Assembly (NCBI GenBank): GCA_963830775.1
Contig: CAWHNT010000025.1
Coordinates: forward strand, 1-40,243
Length of the DNA stretch: 40,243 nucleotides
Direction: 5' to 3'
From: CAWHNT01 sp963830775
GTDB lineage: Bacteria > Pseudomonadota > Alphaproteobacteria > Geminicoccales > Geminicoccaceae
A program made the position numbers and the translations under genes. Under the pieces are notes generated by a model. It saw nothing but the letters and a program-made list of their open reading frames with translations, did no database searches and was not told the origin of the DNA. Positions 11,465 through 21,900 of this stretch are shown piece by piece; the first letter of the stretch is position 1, and each line of letters starts with the position of its first letter.

Positions 11465-12332
11465 TTGGATCGCGTCGGCCCAGCCCTGGCCTGGGCCACG
11501 GCCAGGCTAGCAGCGGCGGGCATCGAGGGGCCGCGCTCCGAGGCCCGCCTGCTCCTGGAGCGGGCCAGCGGCCTCACCCGCGAGCGCCAGCTCGCCGACC
11601 CGGGGGCGGCGTTGACGCCGGACGCAGTGGCGACATTGGCCGACGTCGTTGAGCAAAGGGCCCCGCGTTCCGCTCGCCTATATCCTGGGCAGGCGCGAAT
11701 TCTACGGCCACGATCTGGAGATTTGGCCTGGGGTCCTGGTGCCTCGCCCGGAGACCGAGACCCTGGTCGACGCCGCCGGCCGCCTCTTCCCCGACCACGA
11801 CAAGCCGCTCCGCATCCTTGATCTGGGCACCGGCAGCGGCTGCATCCTGCTCGCCACGCTGGCCTTGTTCCCCAACGCCACCGGCGTCGGCACCGACCTC
11901 TCGGAAGGCGCTGGCGGTGGCCGCCGCCAACGCTGCGCGGCTGGGGCTGACCGACCGCACCCGGCTCGTCCGCACGAGCTGGGGCCGGTCGTCGAGCCCG
12001 AGTTCGACCTCGTCTTCTCCAACCCGCCCTACATCGCAACGGCCGATCTCGACCGGCTTGAGCCGGAGGTCGCGGTGCATGAGCCACGCTTGGCTCTCGA
12101 CGGCGGAGAGGATGGGCTCGACGCCTACCGCTCACTGACGCCTGACCTGATCCGGCTCCTGGCACCGGAAGGCGTCGCCCTGCTCGAGATCGGCCATCGG
12201 CAGGAGGCGGCCCTTGCCGGCTGGTTCAGGGCCAACGGGCTGGCGGTGCGGACCTGGCCCGATCTGGCTGGGATCGTCCGCTGCCTCGAGCTGCGCCCTG
12301 CCGGGAACCCGCCCACCGGTGCGGGGTTCTAG
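11465..12332 (+). CDS. prmC: Release factor glutamine methyltransferase PrmC (HemK), frameshifted
   Basis: PrmC methylates the Gln of the GGQ motif in release factors, here the product of the gene just upstream. The N-terminal helical domain reads RLAAAGIEGPRSEARLLLE. The substrate region is PLAYILGRREFYGHDLEIWP and VLVPRPETETLV. The SAM-binding motif is ILDLGTGSGCILLATLALFP, and the catalytic NPPY motif is in FDLVFSNPPYIATADLDRL. The C-terminus reads GVALLEIGHRQEAALAGWF. The start is TTG 11465, seven bases after the prfA stop. It has shifts near 11665, 11905 and 11985. Length is about 290 residues. Confidence 0.94.
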
Positions 12333-12382
12333 CCACAGAGGCGATCTGGGCCATGCAGCCCCAAATCGAAAGGGCCAGACCG

Positions 12383-13351
12383 ATGGCAGACTGGGACCGG
12401 AGGCGAGACGAGCGCGACCGCTATGACCGCGGACGGGACGAGGGCCGCGAGTGGCATCGGCCGCAACCGGGCGGAGGCTCGCGCGACGGGCGCGAGTTCG
12501 CCCGTGGCGACGAGGGTTTTCAGCGTGGCTATCGCCGGCACGGCGGCTCCTTCGAGGCCGGTGCCGGGGGTGACTTCGGCGCGCAGGGACAGCACGACCG
12601 AAGCCGCGGCGAGGATCGAGGCCGCTCCTACGGCCGTGATTCCTATGGCGGCGATCGCGGCCGTGGCGACTTGGAGCGCGGCCGCGCCGGCTTCCGCGAA
12701 GATTTCGGCCGCGAGCGCGGCCGCGACTTCGGCACCGATTGGGCCGAGGAAGGATACGGCCAGGGCTTCGTCGGCAACGAGGGCCGCGGCTTCGGCGCAG
12801 GACGGGATTACGAGAACGAGCGCCGGGTCACCGGCGGCCCGGGTGGCCGCGGCGAGGGTCGCGGCGAGCGTGGCTGGTGGGATCGTGCCAGCGACGAGGT
12901 GGCCTCCTGGTTCGGCGACGAGGATGCCGACCGCCGTCGCCAGCAGGACCATCGCGGCCGGGGGCCACGCGGCTACACCCGCTCCGACGAGCGGATCAAG
13001 GAGGATGTGAGCGACCGGTTGGCCGACGACCCTTGGGTCGACGCTTCCGAGATCGACGTCACGGTGAACGCCTCCGAGGTCTCGCTCTCGGGCTCCGTCG
13101 ATAGCCGCGAGGCACGGCGCCGGGCCGAGGACATCGTCGAGCGCGTCTCGGGTGTCAGCTACGTGCAGAACAATCTGCGCGTGCAGCGCCCGCAGCCGCC
13201 GACAGGCAGGGCAACGGCCGACCGGCCGAGCTCGGTTGCCGCCAGCATGGCGGCTGCGACTGGCACGCTCCCGGCCAGCACGGTTGCCGGGACCGTAAGC
13301 GGCAACGGCAGCTCGGCCGCACGTCAACAGGAGCAGGGCCGATCCACCTGA
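12383..13351 (+). CDS. BON-domain protein with long Arg/Gly/Asp-rich N-terminal region
   Basis: An intact ORF of 322 residues. Residues 1-165 are strongly charged and low in complexity, with repeated RDYD/RGRD/GRG-type units, so probably disordered. A conserved WWDRASDEVASWFGDEDA block (about 162-180) follows. The BON domain then spans about 200-270 (RSDERIKEDVSDRLADDPW, VTVNASEVSLSGSVDSREA, DIVERVSGVSYVQNNLRV). The C-terminal 50 residues are Ala/Thr/Ser-rich. BON domains occur in periplasmic or membrane-associated proteins such as OsmY, but no signal peptide is visible here, so a cytoplasmic or surface-binding role is open. ATG 12383 (AAAGGG eight bases upstream) is preferred; ATG 12353 is ten codons further up. 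It ends at a strong terminator. Confidence 0.85.
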   Translation: MADWDRRRDERDRYDRGRDEGREWHRPQPGGGSRDGREFARGDEGFQRGYRRHGGSFEAGAGGDFGAQGQHDRSRGEDRGRSYGRDSYGGDRGRGDLERGRAGFREDFGRERGRDFGTDWAEEGYGQGFVGNEGRGFGAGRDYENERRVTGGPGGRGEGRGERGWWDRASDEVASWFGDEDADRRRQQDHRGRGPRGYTRSDERIKEDVSDRLADDPWVDASEIDVTVNASEVSLSGSVDSREARRRAEDIVERVSGVSYVQNNLRVQRPQPPTGRATADRPSSVAASMAAATGTLPASTVAGTVSGNGSSAARQQEQGRST

Positions 13352-13382
13352 CGCGGTTCGAGCTCAGGTTCCGCGGCGCAAG

Positions 13383-13422
13383 ACGGCGCCCCGGGGTCTC
13401 CTCGGGGCGCCGTTCCTGTTTC
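13383..13422. terminator. Bidirectional terminator between the BON gene and parA1
   Basis: A perfect 10-bp stem, ACGGCGCCCC (13383-13392) with GGGGCGCCGT (13404-13413), encloses an 11-base loop and is followed on plus by TTCCTGTTT. It sits between two convergent genes, 32 bases past the BON stop and just 3' of the parA1 stop, so it can serve both. Confidence 0.8.
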
Positions 13423-13424
13423 AG

Positions 13425-14450
13425 CTAAAGCGCGGCCCTGCTGCCGACGAGACGCAGCGCCCAGCGCACGAACGAGCGCTGCGGCCGCGGCATCACCTCG
13501 TCCAGAAAGATCACTTTCGGGTTCTCGGCATGGCCGTTGCCGGTGGTCGCGAGCTTGGCCAGCGTCGGCGCCTCGCCTCTGGTGCTGGCGCCGGCGCTGG
13601 CGGATCGCGGCCGCAGCGCGGGGAAAGGTATCACCGGGGCTGCCTCCGGCGGCGGTGGACGAAGCACCGGCGGCCCGGATGCCCGAGGCTTCAGGCCCGA
13701 GCCGCCGCGGACCGGCTCCGGCGCCGCGAGAGCCGTGCGCGCCGGAGGCCAGACCGCGGGCGGGCGCGTCTCCAGGCGGGCGCCCAGGCGCTCGGCCAGG
13801 GCCAGCAGCTCCTCGTGCGCGCTCGAGCCGGGACGGTGGGCGCCGACCCACAGGCCCTCGCCGAAAGCCTGGTCGTAGTCGCTGCTGAAGCGCACGGGCG
13901 GCGCCAGCTCCTCGCCGAAGGTCGAAAGTCGGGCCAGGAACTCGTCGATCCCGTGCTCGATCCCGATCACGCGGTTGGGCACCACGAGCACGTCCGGCGC
14001 GTCGTATGGCCGTTCGCCCCGCAATTTGGCGACGTGCTGCATCATCCGTCGCGTGGCTGCGATCTCGAGCTCGTTGGGCGCGCAGGGGATGAGGATCATC
14101 GAGCTCATCAGGAGCGTCACGGCCAGGGTCGGGGCCAACCCGGCCGGAAAGTCGACGAAGATGACATCGTGCCCCTGCCGCTGCCCCAGAAGCTCGGTGA
14201 TCCAGGCTCCGATGCCCTCGGGCTGCGGCAGAGGAAGATGAAGGCAGCGGATCGGCAGCCGGCCCGCGGCACCCCAGGCAGCCGCACTGCCCTGCTCGTC
14301 ATTGTCGACCAACGCCACGCTGGCGCCGAGCTCGGCAAAGGCGCAGGCGAGGTTCACCGACAACGTGCTCTTGCCGGTGCCGCCCTTGAGGTTGCACACC
14401 GCCACGACATAGGCGGTACGCTCAACTGCTGCTGTGTCGATCTCGGTCAT
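13425..14450 (-). CDS. Orphan ParA-family ATPase, copy 1
   Basis: An intact 341-residue protein. The deviant Walker A motif KGGTGKST lies at residues 22-29 with the signature Lys. Walker A' is VALVDNDEQGSAAAWG and Walker B is VIFVDFPAG. The ATPase domain ends near residue 225. A Pro-rich linker (about 230-305) follows, then PKVIFLDE (311-318) and a short amphipathic-looking end (FVRWALRLVGSRAAL). ParA/MinD proteins position cargo by ATP-driven binding to DNA or membrane. No parB or parS is near, so plasmid partition is unlikely; an orphan positioning role, for example of a polysaccharide machine as with BcsQ, is possible. It is a paralogue of the next gene upstream on the same strand, separated by 145 bp, and is intact where most neighbours are frameshifted. 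Confidence 0.85.
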   Translation of the reverse strand: MTEIDTAAVERTAYVVAVCNLKGGTGKSTLSVNLACAFAELGASVALVDNDEQGSAAAWGAAGRLPIRCLHLPLPQPEGIGAWITELLGQRQGHDVIFVDFPAGLAPTLAVTLLMSSMILIPCAPNELEIAATRRMMQHVAKLRGERPYDAPDVLVVPNRVIGIEHGIDEFLARLSTFGEELAPPVRFSSDYDQAFGEGLWVGAHRPGSSAHEELLALAERLGARLETRPPAVWPPARTALAAPEPVRGGSGLKPRASGPPVLRPPPPEAAPVIPFPALRPRSASAGASTRGEAPTLAKLATTGNGHAENPKVIFLDEVMPRPQRSFVRWALRLVGSRAAL

Positions 14451-14595
14451 GGCCCGGAAGCACCGGTTTTGAGGTCAGCCCCGCACAACCTACCACAACC
14501 TGAGATGGATGAAACCTTGGCGGGAACAAGAGTGGCTTATTTCTCACACTAGTTGTAGTCTGATCGATTCGGCGCCGAGCACCGGACGAGCTCCC

Positions 14596-15549
14596 TCAGT
14601 GACGCTGCTGCCGCCAGGGTGTCAGGCTGCTGACGAGACGCGTGGTCCACTCCCTGATGCCCAAGCCTGCCCCCTTGCGCCGGAGCTGGGCTGTTGTCTG
14701 CTCGTCGAGAAAGATCACCTTCGGCAAGTCGGCCCGTGCGTTCGGGCGAAGGAGCGGTGCGGGCGGTCGGCCGAGTGCCATGACGGGCGGTCCCAGCGGC
14801 TTCGGCGCGCGATCGGTCTGCGCGCTGCCGGTGACCAGGGAGGGCGGCCAGCCAACCGGCCTTGCCCGGTCCAGGCTGCGCCGAACCTGCTCCGTCAGCG
14901 TCTCGACGTCCTGGTGGGCGGGAGAGCCGGGGCGGGCGGCACCGATCCATTGCCGCTCGGCAAAGGCCTCGTCGTGCTCGAGCCGGAAGCGGGCGGGCGG
15001 GGCCAGCTCCTCACCCAGCACGGCCAAGCGCGCGCGGTAGCCGTGCGGCCCGCTCTCGGCACCGATGATCCGGTTGGGCACGACCAGCAGGGCCGGCGGA
15101 TCGCCAGCCCTGGCTGCCCGCAGCACGGTGATCCGCTGCAGCATGTTCCTGGTCGCGGCGATCTCGATCTCGTTGGGCGAGGTCGGCACCAGGATCAGCG
15201 AGGCCATCAGCACGGTGGGCCACAGCCCAGGCGGCAGGCCGGCCGGAAAGTCGACGATCACGACCTGGTAGCGCGCGCGCAGGCCCAAGAGCACCTCGAG
15301 CCAGGGGCGGGCGTCCTCAAGGCGCGCCAGCGGCAGGCTCACGCAGGTGATCGGCAGCTTGCCCGCACTGCCCCACAAGGTGGCGCTCGCCTGCCGGTCA
15401 TTGTCGACCAGGGCTACCCACACGCCCCGGGTCGCCAGAGCGCAGGCGATGTTCACGCTGAGCGTGCTCTTGCCCGTGCCGCCCTTCAGATTGCAGACCG
15501 CCACCACATGGCCGGCAGTCTGCCCTGCTGCTCCAACATCCCACGCCAT
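14596..15549 (-). CDS. Orphan ParA-family ATPase, copy 2
   Basis: An intact 317-residue paralogue of the preceding ParA. Walker A KGGTGKST is at residues 22-29, Walker A' is VALVDNDRQASATLWG and Walker B is VIVDFPAGLPP. Shared internal blocks include GEELAPPARF and a -GAARPGSPAH- segment matching -GAHRPGSSAH- in copy 1. After a Pro-rich linker it has the same PKVIFLDE box (276-283) and a terminal segment GIREWTTRLVSSLTPW. The two copies probably arose by tandem duplication and have since diverged considerably. Like copy 1 it lacks any ParB partner nearby. The 148 bp between its start and the IS left end would hold its promoter. Confidence 0.85.
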   Translation of the reverse strand: MAWDVGAAGQTAGHVVAVCNLKGGTGKSTLSVNIACALATRGVWVALVDNDRQASATLWGSAGKLPITCVSLPLARLEDARPWLEVLLGLRARYQVVIVDFPAGLPPGLWPTVLMASLILVPTSPNEIEIAATRNMLQRITVLRAARAGDPPALLVVPNRIIGAESGPHGYRARLAVLGEELAPPARFRLEHDEAFAERQWIGAARPGSPAHQDVETLTEQVRRSLDRARPVGWPPSLVTGSAQTDRAPKPLGPPVMALGRPPAPLLRPNARADLPKVIFLDEQTTAQLRRKGAGLGIREWTTRLVSSLTPWRQQRH

Positions 15550-15697
15550 TGCGACTGCGCCGACCTTCCAGGTGTCGAGGCCGGTTGTCGCCGATCAGCC
15601 TTAAGGATGTCTTAACGGGGCCTTGCCGGCTACCGGATGCAACCGGCCCCGGGCCCGTCGCCCTCATTGTCGGTGACGAAGTTGTTGCTTTGCCAAA

Positions 15698-15708
15698 CCT
15701 GAGTAGCC
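15698..15708 (+). repeat. Left terminal inverted repeat of the IS1595-family element
   Basis: CCTGAGTAGCC, exact complement of 16710-16720, 61 bp before the transposase ATG. Confidence 0.85.
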
Positions 15709-15769
15709 TGGAAAGGCAGCGACTTTGCTCTATTTGCTCAGCGGGTTAGATTTCGCTGGGAGGGTGGTT

Positions 15770-16702
15770 ATGGCGGGGAAGCTGGCATCCCAGGTGCGGG
15801 GCCTGAGCGAGGCGCAGTTCCGCGAGGCCTACGGCAGCGAGGCGCAGTGCCGGGCGGTGGTCGAGAAGCTGCGCTGGCCATCCGGGTTCGTCTGCCCGGT
15901 CTGCGGCGGCTGCGAGGGCAAGTGGCTCAGCACCCGGCCGAAGATCCAGTGCCGGGCCTGCCGGCACCAGGTCTCGCTCACCGCCGGCACGATCTTCCAC
16001 GCCACCAAGCTGCCGCTGACGACGTGGTTTCTGGCCGATGTGGCTGATCGCGACCGCCAAGAACGGGATCAGCTCGGTCGAGCTCGGGCGCCGGCTCGGG
16101 ATCAAGCAGACCAACGCCTGGAGCCTGAAGCAGAAGATCATGGCGGTGATGGCCGGGCGCGAGGACACGAAACGCCTGGATGGCCGGGTCGAGATGGACG
16201 ACGTCTATCTGGGCGGGCACCGGCCCGGCAAACGGGGGCGCGGTGCTGCCGGCAAGCAGCCCTTCGTGGCAGCGGTGTCGACCACGGACGATCGCCGCCC
16301 GCGCAAGATCAAGCTCCTGCCGGTCAAGGGCTTCCGCAAGAGGGAGATCAGGAAGCTCGTGGCCGAGCACTTGGCCGCGGCCAGCCGCCTCGTCACCGAC
16401 GGCCTGCGCTGCTGGACCGCCGCCACTGAGGCCGGGCTCGAGCACACCGCGATCGTGACCGGCAGCGGCAAGCGGGCGGCAGGGTGGTCACCGTTCAAGT
16501 GGGTCAACACCACGCTGGGCAACGTCAAGGCCGCGATCACCGGCACGTACCGTACGTCAGCCCCGACCACGCCGGCCGCTATCTCGCCAGCTTCGCCTGG
16601 CGCTTCAACCGCCGCTTCCAGCTCACCAGCCTGATCCCGCGGCTCGTCCACAGCGCCGTCAGGACCGCCCCGCTGCCCTACCGCCAGCTCGTCGCCAGCT
16701 GA
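15770..16702 (+). CDS. IS1595-family transposase, frameshifted
   Basis: An N-terminal zinc ribbon has paired cysteines at residues 42, 45, 61 and 64 (CPVC and CRAC), followed by the helix-turn-helix-like segment SSVELGRRLGIKQTNAW. The ISXO2-like catalytic domain shows the first Asp in GRVEMDDVYLGGHRPGKRG, the second in SRLVTDGLRCW, and a third motif KWVNTTLGNVKAAITGTY, where Asn-Lys takes the place of the last acidic residue, as in the DDNK subgroup. The C-terminus reads GRYLASFAWRFNRRFQL. Shifts lie near 16035 and 16555. If real they make this copy inactive, but neighbouring housekeeping genes carry similar shifts, so sequence error is at least as likely. Length is about 310 residues. Confidence 0.88.
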
Positions 16703-17664
16703 CGATGCGGGCTACTCAGGATGCCGAAATGTTCACGCACCGCGGCGGATCGAAAATGGTTAAGTTCTGATCCACCATATCGGTGCCGCCGTTTCCGTGC
16801 ACAACAATAAAAAAAAAAAAAAAAAAAAAAAATTATGTTCACGCACCGCGGCGGATCGAAAATGGTTAAGTTCTGATCCACCATATCGGGTCCGCCGTTT
16901 CCGCGCACAATGTTCTTGGTCAATCGGTTGTCCTGCTCGTCCGGGCCCACATAGAGACCCTCCTCGCCATTATCTCTGATCGTATTCCTTGAGATCTGAT
17001 TATCCTGGGCTCCGCCGCCCTGGATGTTGACTCCATTGGCGCCATTGTTGCTGAAGGTGTTGCGCTCGAACGTCAATTCGGTAACGCCCTGTCCGGATGT
17101 ACCCAGTTCCAGGCCATCGCTTCGGTTGCGCACCGACCGGTTGCCCCTGACCTGGCACTCCTCGCATCCGTAGAGGGCAAAGCCGTCGCTGTTCTCGCTC
17201 ACGTCGTTCCGTTCCAGCCGCAGCCCGGACGAGCGCAGGGCCAGCACGCCCGTGGCGACGCTGTCCTTCAGCGTCATGGCCTCGATGCTGGCACGTTGGG
17301 TGTCCTCGATCAGGATGGCATGGTAGTAGCCTTCGATGGTCCCAGAGGTCAGCATGAGTCCCGAGACACCCGTCGCCTGGACACCTCCCTGGGACTGGTC
17401 GCCCGGTGCCGTGGCGGTGATCCGGCGGTTCATGAACCTGATCCTCACATTGTCGGCGGTGACCGTGAAGGCCGGCGCCGGGCAGGTGAGGTTGCGGGTC
17501 AGCACGTAGACACCGGGCGTGCTCAAGGTGAGCGGACAGCTCGTGATCCTGGTCTCCCCGGCAGCACTCGCAGGCTGGCCGGGAACGGTCGTCGCTGCGG
17601 CGAGCAGCATTCCGGCTGCGAGCGCCCAATGCCGGGCACTTCCCGCTGTCGGTCGTTCCACCAT
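16678..17664 (-). CDS. Secreted right-handed parallel beta-helix protein, 3' end disrupted
   Basis: ATG 17664 has a strong GGAGGG eight bases upstream. An N-terminal signal peptide is clear (HWALAAGMLLAAATTVPG with cleavage near ASA). The body is built of short beta-helix rungs (NosD/pectate-lyase-like): SGLRLERNDVSENSDGFALY, NRSVRNRSDGLELGTSG, ERNTFSNNGANGVNIQGGG, SRNTIRDNGEEGLYVG, TKNIVRGNGGPDMVDQN. Such proteins act in the periplasm or outside the cell on, or attached to, polysaccharides. Two Cys pairs are present (ITSCPL/LTCPAP and GCEEC). After DPPRCVNI the frame enters the poly(A) run, read as poly-Phe, then an out-of-frame second copy of the 76-bp repeat, then the IS end, stopping at 16678. 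The native C-terminus is therefore lost or displaced. No catalytic residues are recognised. Confidence 0.75.
   Translation of the reverse strand: MVERPTAGSARHWALAAGMLLAAATTVPGQPASAAGETRITSCPLTLSTPGVYVLTRNLTCPAPAFTVTADNVRIRFMNRRITATAPGDQSQGGVQATGVSGLMLTSGTIEGYYHAILIEDTQRASIEAMTLKDSVATGVLALRSSGLRLERNDVSENSDGFALYGCEECQVRGNRSVRNRSDGLELGTSGQGVTELTFERNTFSNNGANGVNIQGGGAQDNQISRNTIRDNGEEGLYVGPDEQDNRLTKNIVRGNGGPDMVDQNLTIFDPPRCVNIIFFFFFFFYCCARKRRHRYGGSELNHFRSAAVREHFGILSSPHRQLATSWR
16710..16720 (-). repeat. Right terminal inverted repeat of the IS1595-family element
   Basis: GGCTACTCAGG, exact complement of the left terminal repeat, eight bases past the transposase stop. Confidence 0.85.
16729..16910. 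repeat. 76-bp direct repeat flanking a 24-base poly(A) run
   Basis: Copies 16729-16804 and 16835-16910 match at 73 of 76 positions. Between them are 30 bases containing an uninterrupted run of 24 A (16809-16832). The right copy is the normal coding sequence of the beta-helix gene (minus strand), and the left copy starts exactly eight bases beyond the IS right end. Such a homopolymer is exceptional in DNA this GC-rich. It may be a real insertion/duplication scar or a library or assembly artefact. Confidence 0.9.
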
Positions 17665-17744
17665 TGGCTTCCCTCCAGTACCGGCGTCATACCGGCGGCA
17701 ACAAGCTGAGCCCGGCGGAGCTACGATCAAGTCGCCCTGCGGAC

Positions 17745-19535
<1,791 letters not shown>

Positions 19536-19539
19536 GGTG

Positions 19540-20664
19540 GCGGAGGCATCTGCCGCATCCGTCTCGGCGCCAGTGCCGAGGCGAGCATGCCCTGTGCGCG
19601 GTTGCAAGAGCATCTGCTGGCGATGCGGCTCGTCGCAGCGGCGCCGCCTCATGGCGTCGGCGATCGGAGAAGAGGTCCGACCTCGCAGTGGCGGTCATCG
19701 TCCCAGCCAGGATAGTCGTGCACCGGGTAGAGGCAGATGCCTCGATGGGCGTGCCCGCCGCAGCGCCGTGCCGCGATCTCGCCGGCGACATAGGACAGCC
19801 AAGCGGCGCGAGCGCTGCCCTCCGCACCGGTCTCGGCCAGCAGCAGCGGCCGGCCATAGCGTGCATGCACCCGGCCAGGAGATCGGCCAGGGGCTTGTAC
19901 TGGTGGTGGCCGAGCGGAATGGTCCCGCCACTCGCAGCCACTGATTCTCGGAGTAGTAGTTGACGCCGATGACGTCGAGATAGTCGGGCCGGCCGCCGAG
20001 CCCGGGCTCGAGACGGCCCGCAGAGCATGTCCCAGGCCTCGAACTGGATCTCGCCGAGCTCGCCGCCCACGACGTGGATCAGCGGGTCGGCCTGGATGAA
20101 GCGGGCGCGCGGGATCGACCTCGCGCACGGCCTCGATGCCGGCAATGGCCGCACGGACCAGCTGGCGCTTGATGTCGCCGCCGCGGCCGGGTGCCAGACG
20201 GATGGAACTTCACCACGTCTCCGGCCCAGGCCCAGAACGAGATCTCGTTGACCGGGCAGACGAAGGGGACGCCGTCGGTCTCGTCGCGGACGAGCGCGTG
20301 CTGCGGCACGGGCGAAGTGCGCGAAGCGGTCGACGAATTCGGGCTCCCAGAAGTCGAGTTCGTGCGGGCAGCCGTAGTGGCACAGATCCCAGATCACCTG
20401 CACGCCCGCGGCCCGGGCGGCGCGCAGCATCGGCAGGAAGCTCGACCAGTCGTAGCGGCCGGGGGCGGTCTCGATCAGGTGCCAGCGCAGGCCATCACGG
20501 ACGGTGCGCAGGCCAAGCCCCGCCACCCGCCGGTAGTCCTGGCCCGTCCAACGGTCGTGCTGGGTGGCGGCCAGGAGATCGAGCCGCCGTCCATCGCGCC
20601 GGCGCTGGGTCGAGCACTCGAACCCAGCCAGTAAGAAGCTGTCGAACAGACCGGGCCTGTGCAC
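19540..20664 (-). CDS. Clan GH-A glycoside hydrolase (beta-glucosidase-like), frameshifted
   Basis: GTG 20664, after GGGGAGGAG, begins VHRPGLFDSFLLAGFECST. A TIM-barrel hydrolase follows: YRRVAGLGLRTVRDGLRWHL, APGRYDWSSFLPMLRAARA, VQVIWDLCHYGCPHELDFW. The acid/base Glu is probably in FVCPVNEISFWAWAGDV, and ADPLIHVVGGELGEIQFEAW follows. The nucleophile Glu is probably in RPLLLAETGAEGSARAAWL, and the end region is GICLYPVHDYPGWDDDRHCE. Residues and order fit GH1/GH5-like clan GH-A enzymes, though it is shorter than classic GH1. There is no signal peptide, suggesting a cytoplasmic enzyme. It begins 25 bp after the glf stop. The 3' end is unclear, as no stop fits before the ABC gene, so overlap or a frameshift is likely. 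Confidence 0.78.
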
Positions 20665-20689
20665 TCCTCGCTCCTCCCCGGCGTGCCGG

Positions 20690-21900
20690 CTACTCGGCCG
20701 GACTTGCCACGGCCGGCAGATCGGCACCTGCGGCCGCGGCAGGCTGCGCCCGTGGCGCACCGCTGCCGTGCGCTCGCTGCCTCGGCGTGCAGCGTGCGTA
20801 GAGGGCCAGCGCCTGCCCGACCACCTGGTCCATGTTGTAGTAGCGGTAGGTGGCGAGCCGGCCCACGAAGTGGACGTCCGGGCGTGCGATCGGCCAGCGC
20901 CTGGTACTTGCGGTAGAGCGCGGCGTTCTCCGGCCGCGGCACCGGATAGTAGGGGTCGCCTTCGGCGGCCGGGTACTCGTAGGTGACGCTGGTCTTGGCG
21001 TGCTGCTGGCCGGTCAGGTGCTTGTACTCGGTGACCCGGGTGTAGGGCACGTCGCTCGTCCGGGTAGTTCACCACCGCCACCGGCTGCAGCCGCTCCTGG
21101 TTCAGGGTCTCGTGGCTGGAACTGGAGCGAGCGGTAGGGCAGCTTGCCGAAGCGGTAGTCGAAGATACTCGTCGACCGGCCCGGTGAAGATCAGCCGGTC
21201 GTAGTCGACCTCGTCCGACGATCTCGCGATAGTCGGTGTTGAGCATGATCTTGATGTTGTCGTGGTCGAGCATGTTCTCGAACATCCGCGTGTAGCCGTG
21301 GCGCGGCATGGTCTGGAAGCTGTCGGTGAAATAGCGGTCGTCGGTGTTGGTTCGCGTCGGCACCCGGGCGGTGACCGACTTGTCGAGCTCGGAGGGGTCA
21401 AGGCCCCACTGCTTGCGGGTGTAGCCGCGGAAGAACTTCTCGTAGAGCTCGCGGCCGACCCGGCCGACGACCACGTCCTCGGAGGTGCGGATCGCCGGCA
21501 CCGGCTCGGCGCGGGCGGCGAGGAAGGCCTCGACCTCGGCCGAGGTCGAGATCGAGGCCGTAGAGGCGGTTGATGCGTGGTGAGGTTGATCGGGATCGGC
21601 ACCAGCTTGCCGTCGACCTGGGCCAGCACCCGGTGCTCGTAGGGGCGCCAGCGCGGTGAAGCGGGAGAGATAGTCGGCGATCTCGCGCGAGTTGGTGTGG
21701 AAGATGTGCGGCCCGTAGCGGTGCACCAGAATGCCGTGCTGCGTCGTGCTCGTCATAGGCGTTGCCGCCGATATGGGGGCGGCGGTCGATCAGCAGCACG
21801 CGCTTGCCCGGCCCCGCCGCCAGCCGCTCGGCCAGCACGCTGCCCGCGAAGCCCGCGCCGACGATCAGGTAGTCGAAGCCGCTGCGCCGGGCCCGAGCAC
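20690..21900 (-). CDS. glf: UDP-galactopyranose mutase, frameshifted
   Basis: This FAD enzyme converts UDP-galactopyranose to UDP-galactofuranose, the donor for galactofuranose-containing glycans. The Rossmann motif is DYLIVGAGFAGSVLAERLA. The family signature is HRYGPHIFHTNSREIADYL, followed by LVPIPINLTT, FFRGYTRKQWGLDPSELDKS, RYFTDSFQTMPRHGYTRMF and the substrate-loop block PYTRVTEYKHLTGQQHAKT. C-terminal VHFVGRLATYRYYNMDQVVG closes the FAD fold, with an Ala/Pro-rich tail to the TAG at 20690. No ATG fits the start. GTG 21900 with a frameshift is possible, but the frame is also open without a stop from the upstream glycosyltransferase. About eight frameshifts are present. Confidence 0.93.

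Larger units (their letters stand above)
15698..16720 (+). mobile_element. IS1595-family insertion sequence, 1,023 bp
   Basis: The element is bounded by perfect 11-bp inverted repeats, CCTGAGTAGCC at 15698-15708 and its complement at 16710-16720, with a single transposase gene between. Size and gene type fit the IS1595 family. The 8-bp flanks TTGCCAAA (left) and ATGCCGAA (right) match at six of eight positions, which may be a decayed target-site duplication of the usual 8 bp, or chance. Confidence 0.87.

Noticed and set aside
12329..13327. 332-residue minus-strand frame rich in Ala, Val and Leu
   Set aside because: It is the antisense shadow of the BON-domain gene, whose plus-strand reading has a recognisable domain and ribosome-binding site.
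13530..14552. 340-residue plus-strand frame over the first ParA gene
   Set aside because: Antisense shadow; the minus-strand frame has complete ParA motifs.
13425..15549. Plasmid or chromosome partition locus (parAB)
   Set aside because: No parB gene or parS-like repeats nearby, and the two ATPases carry an unusual C-terminal extension.
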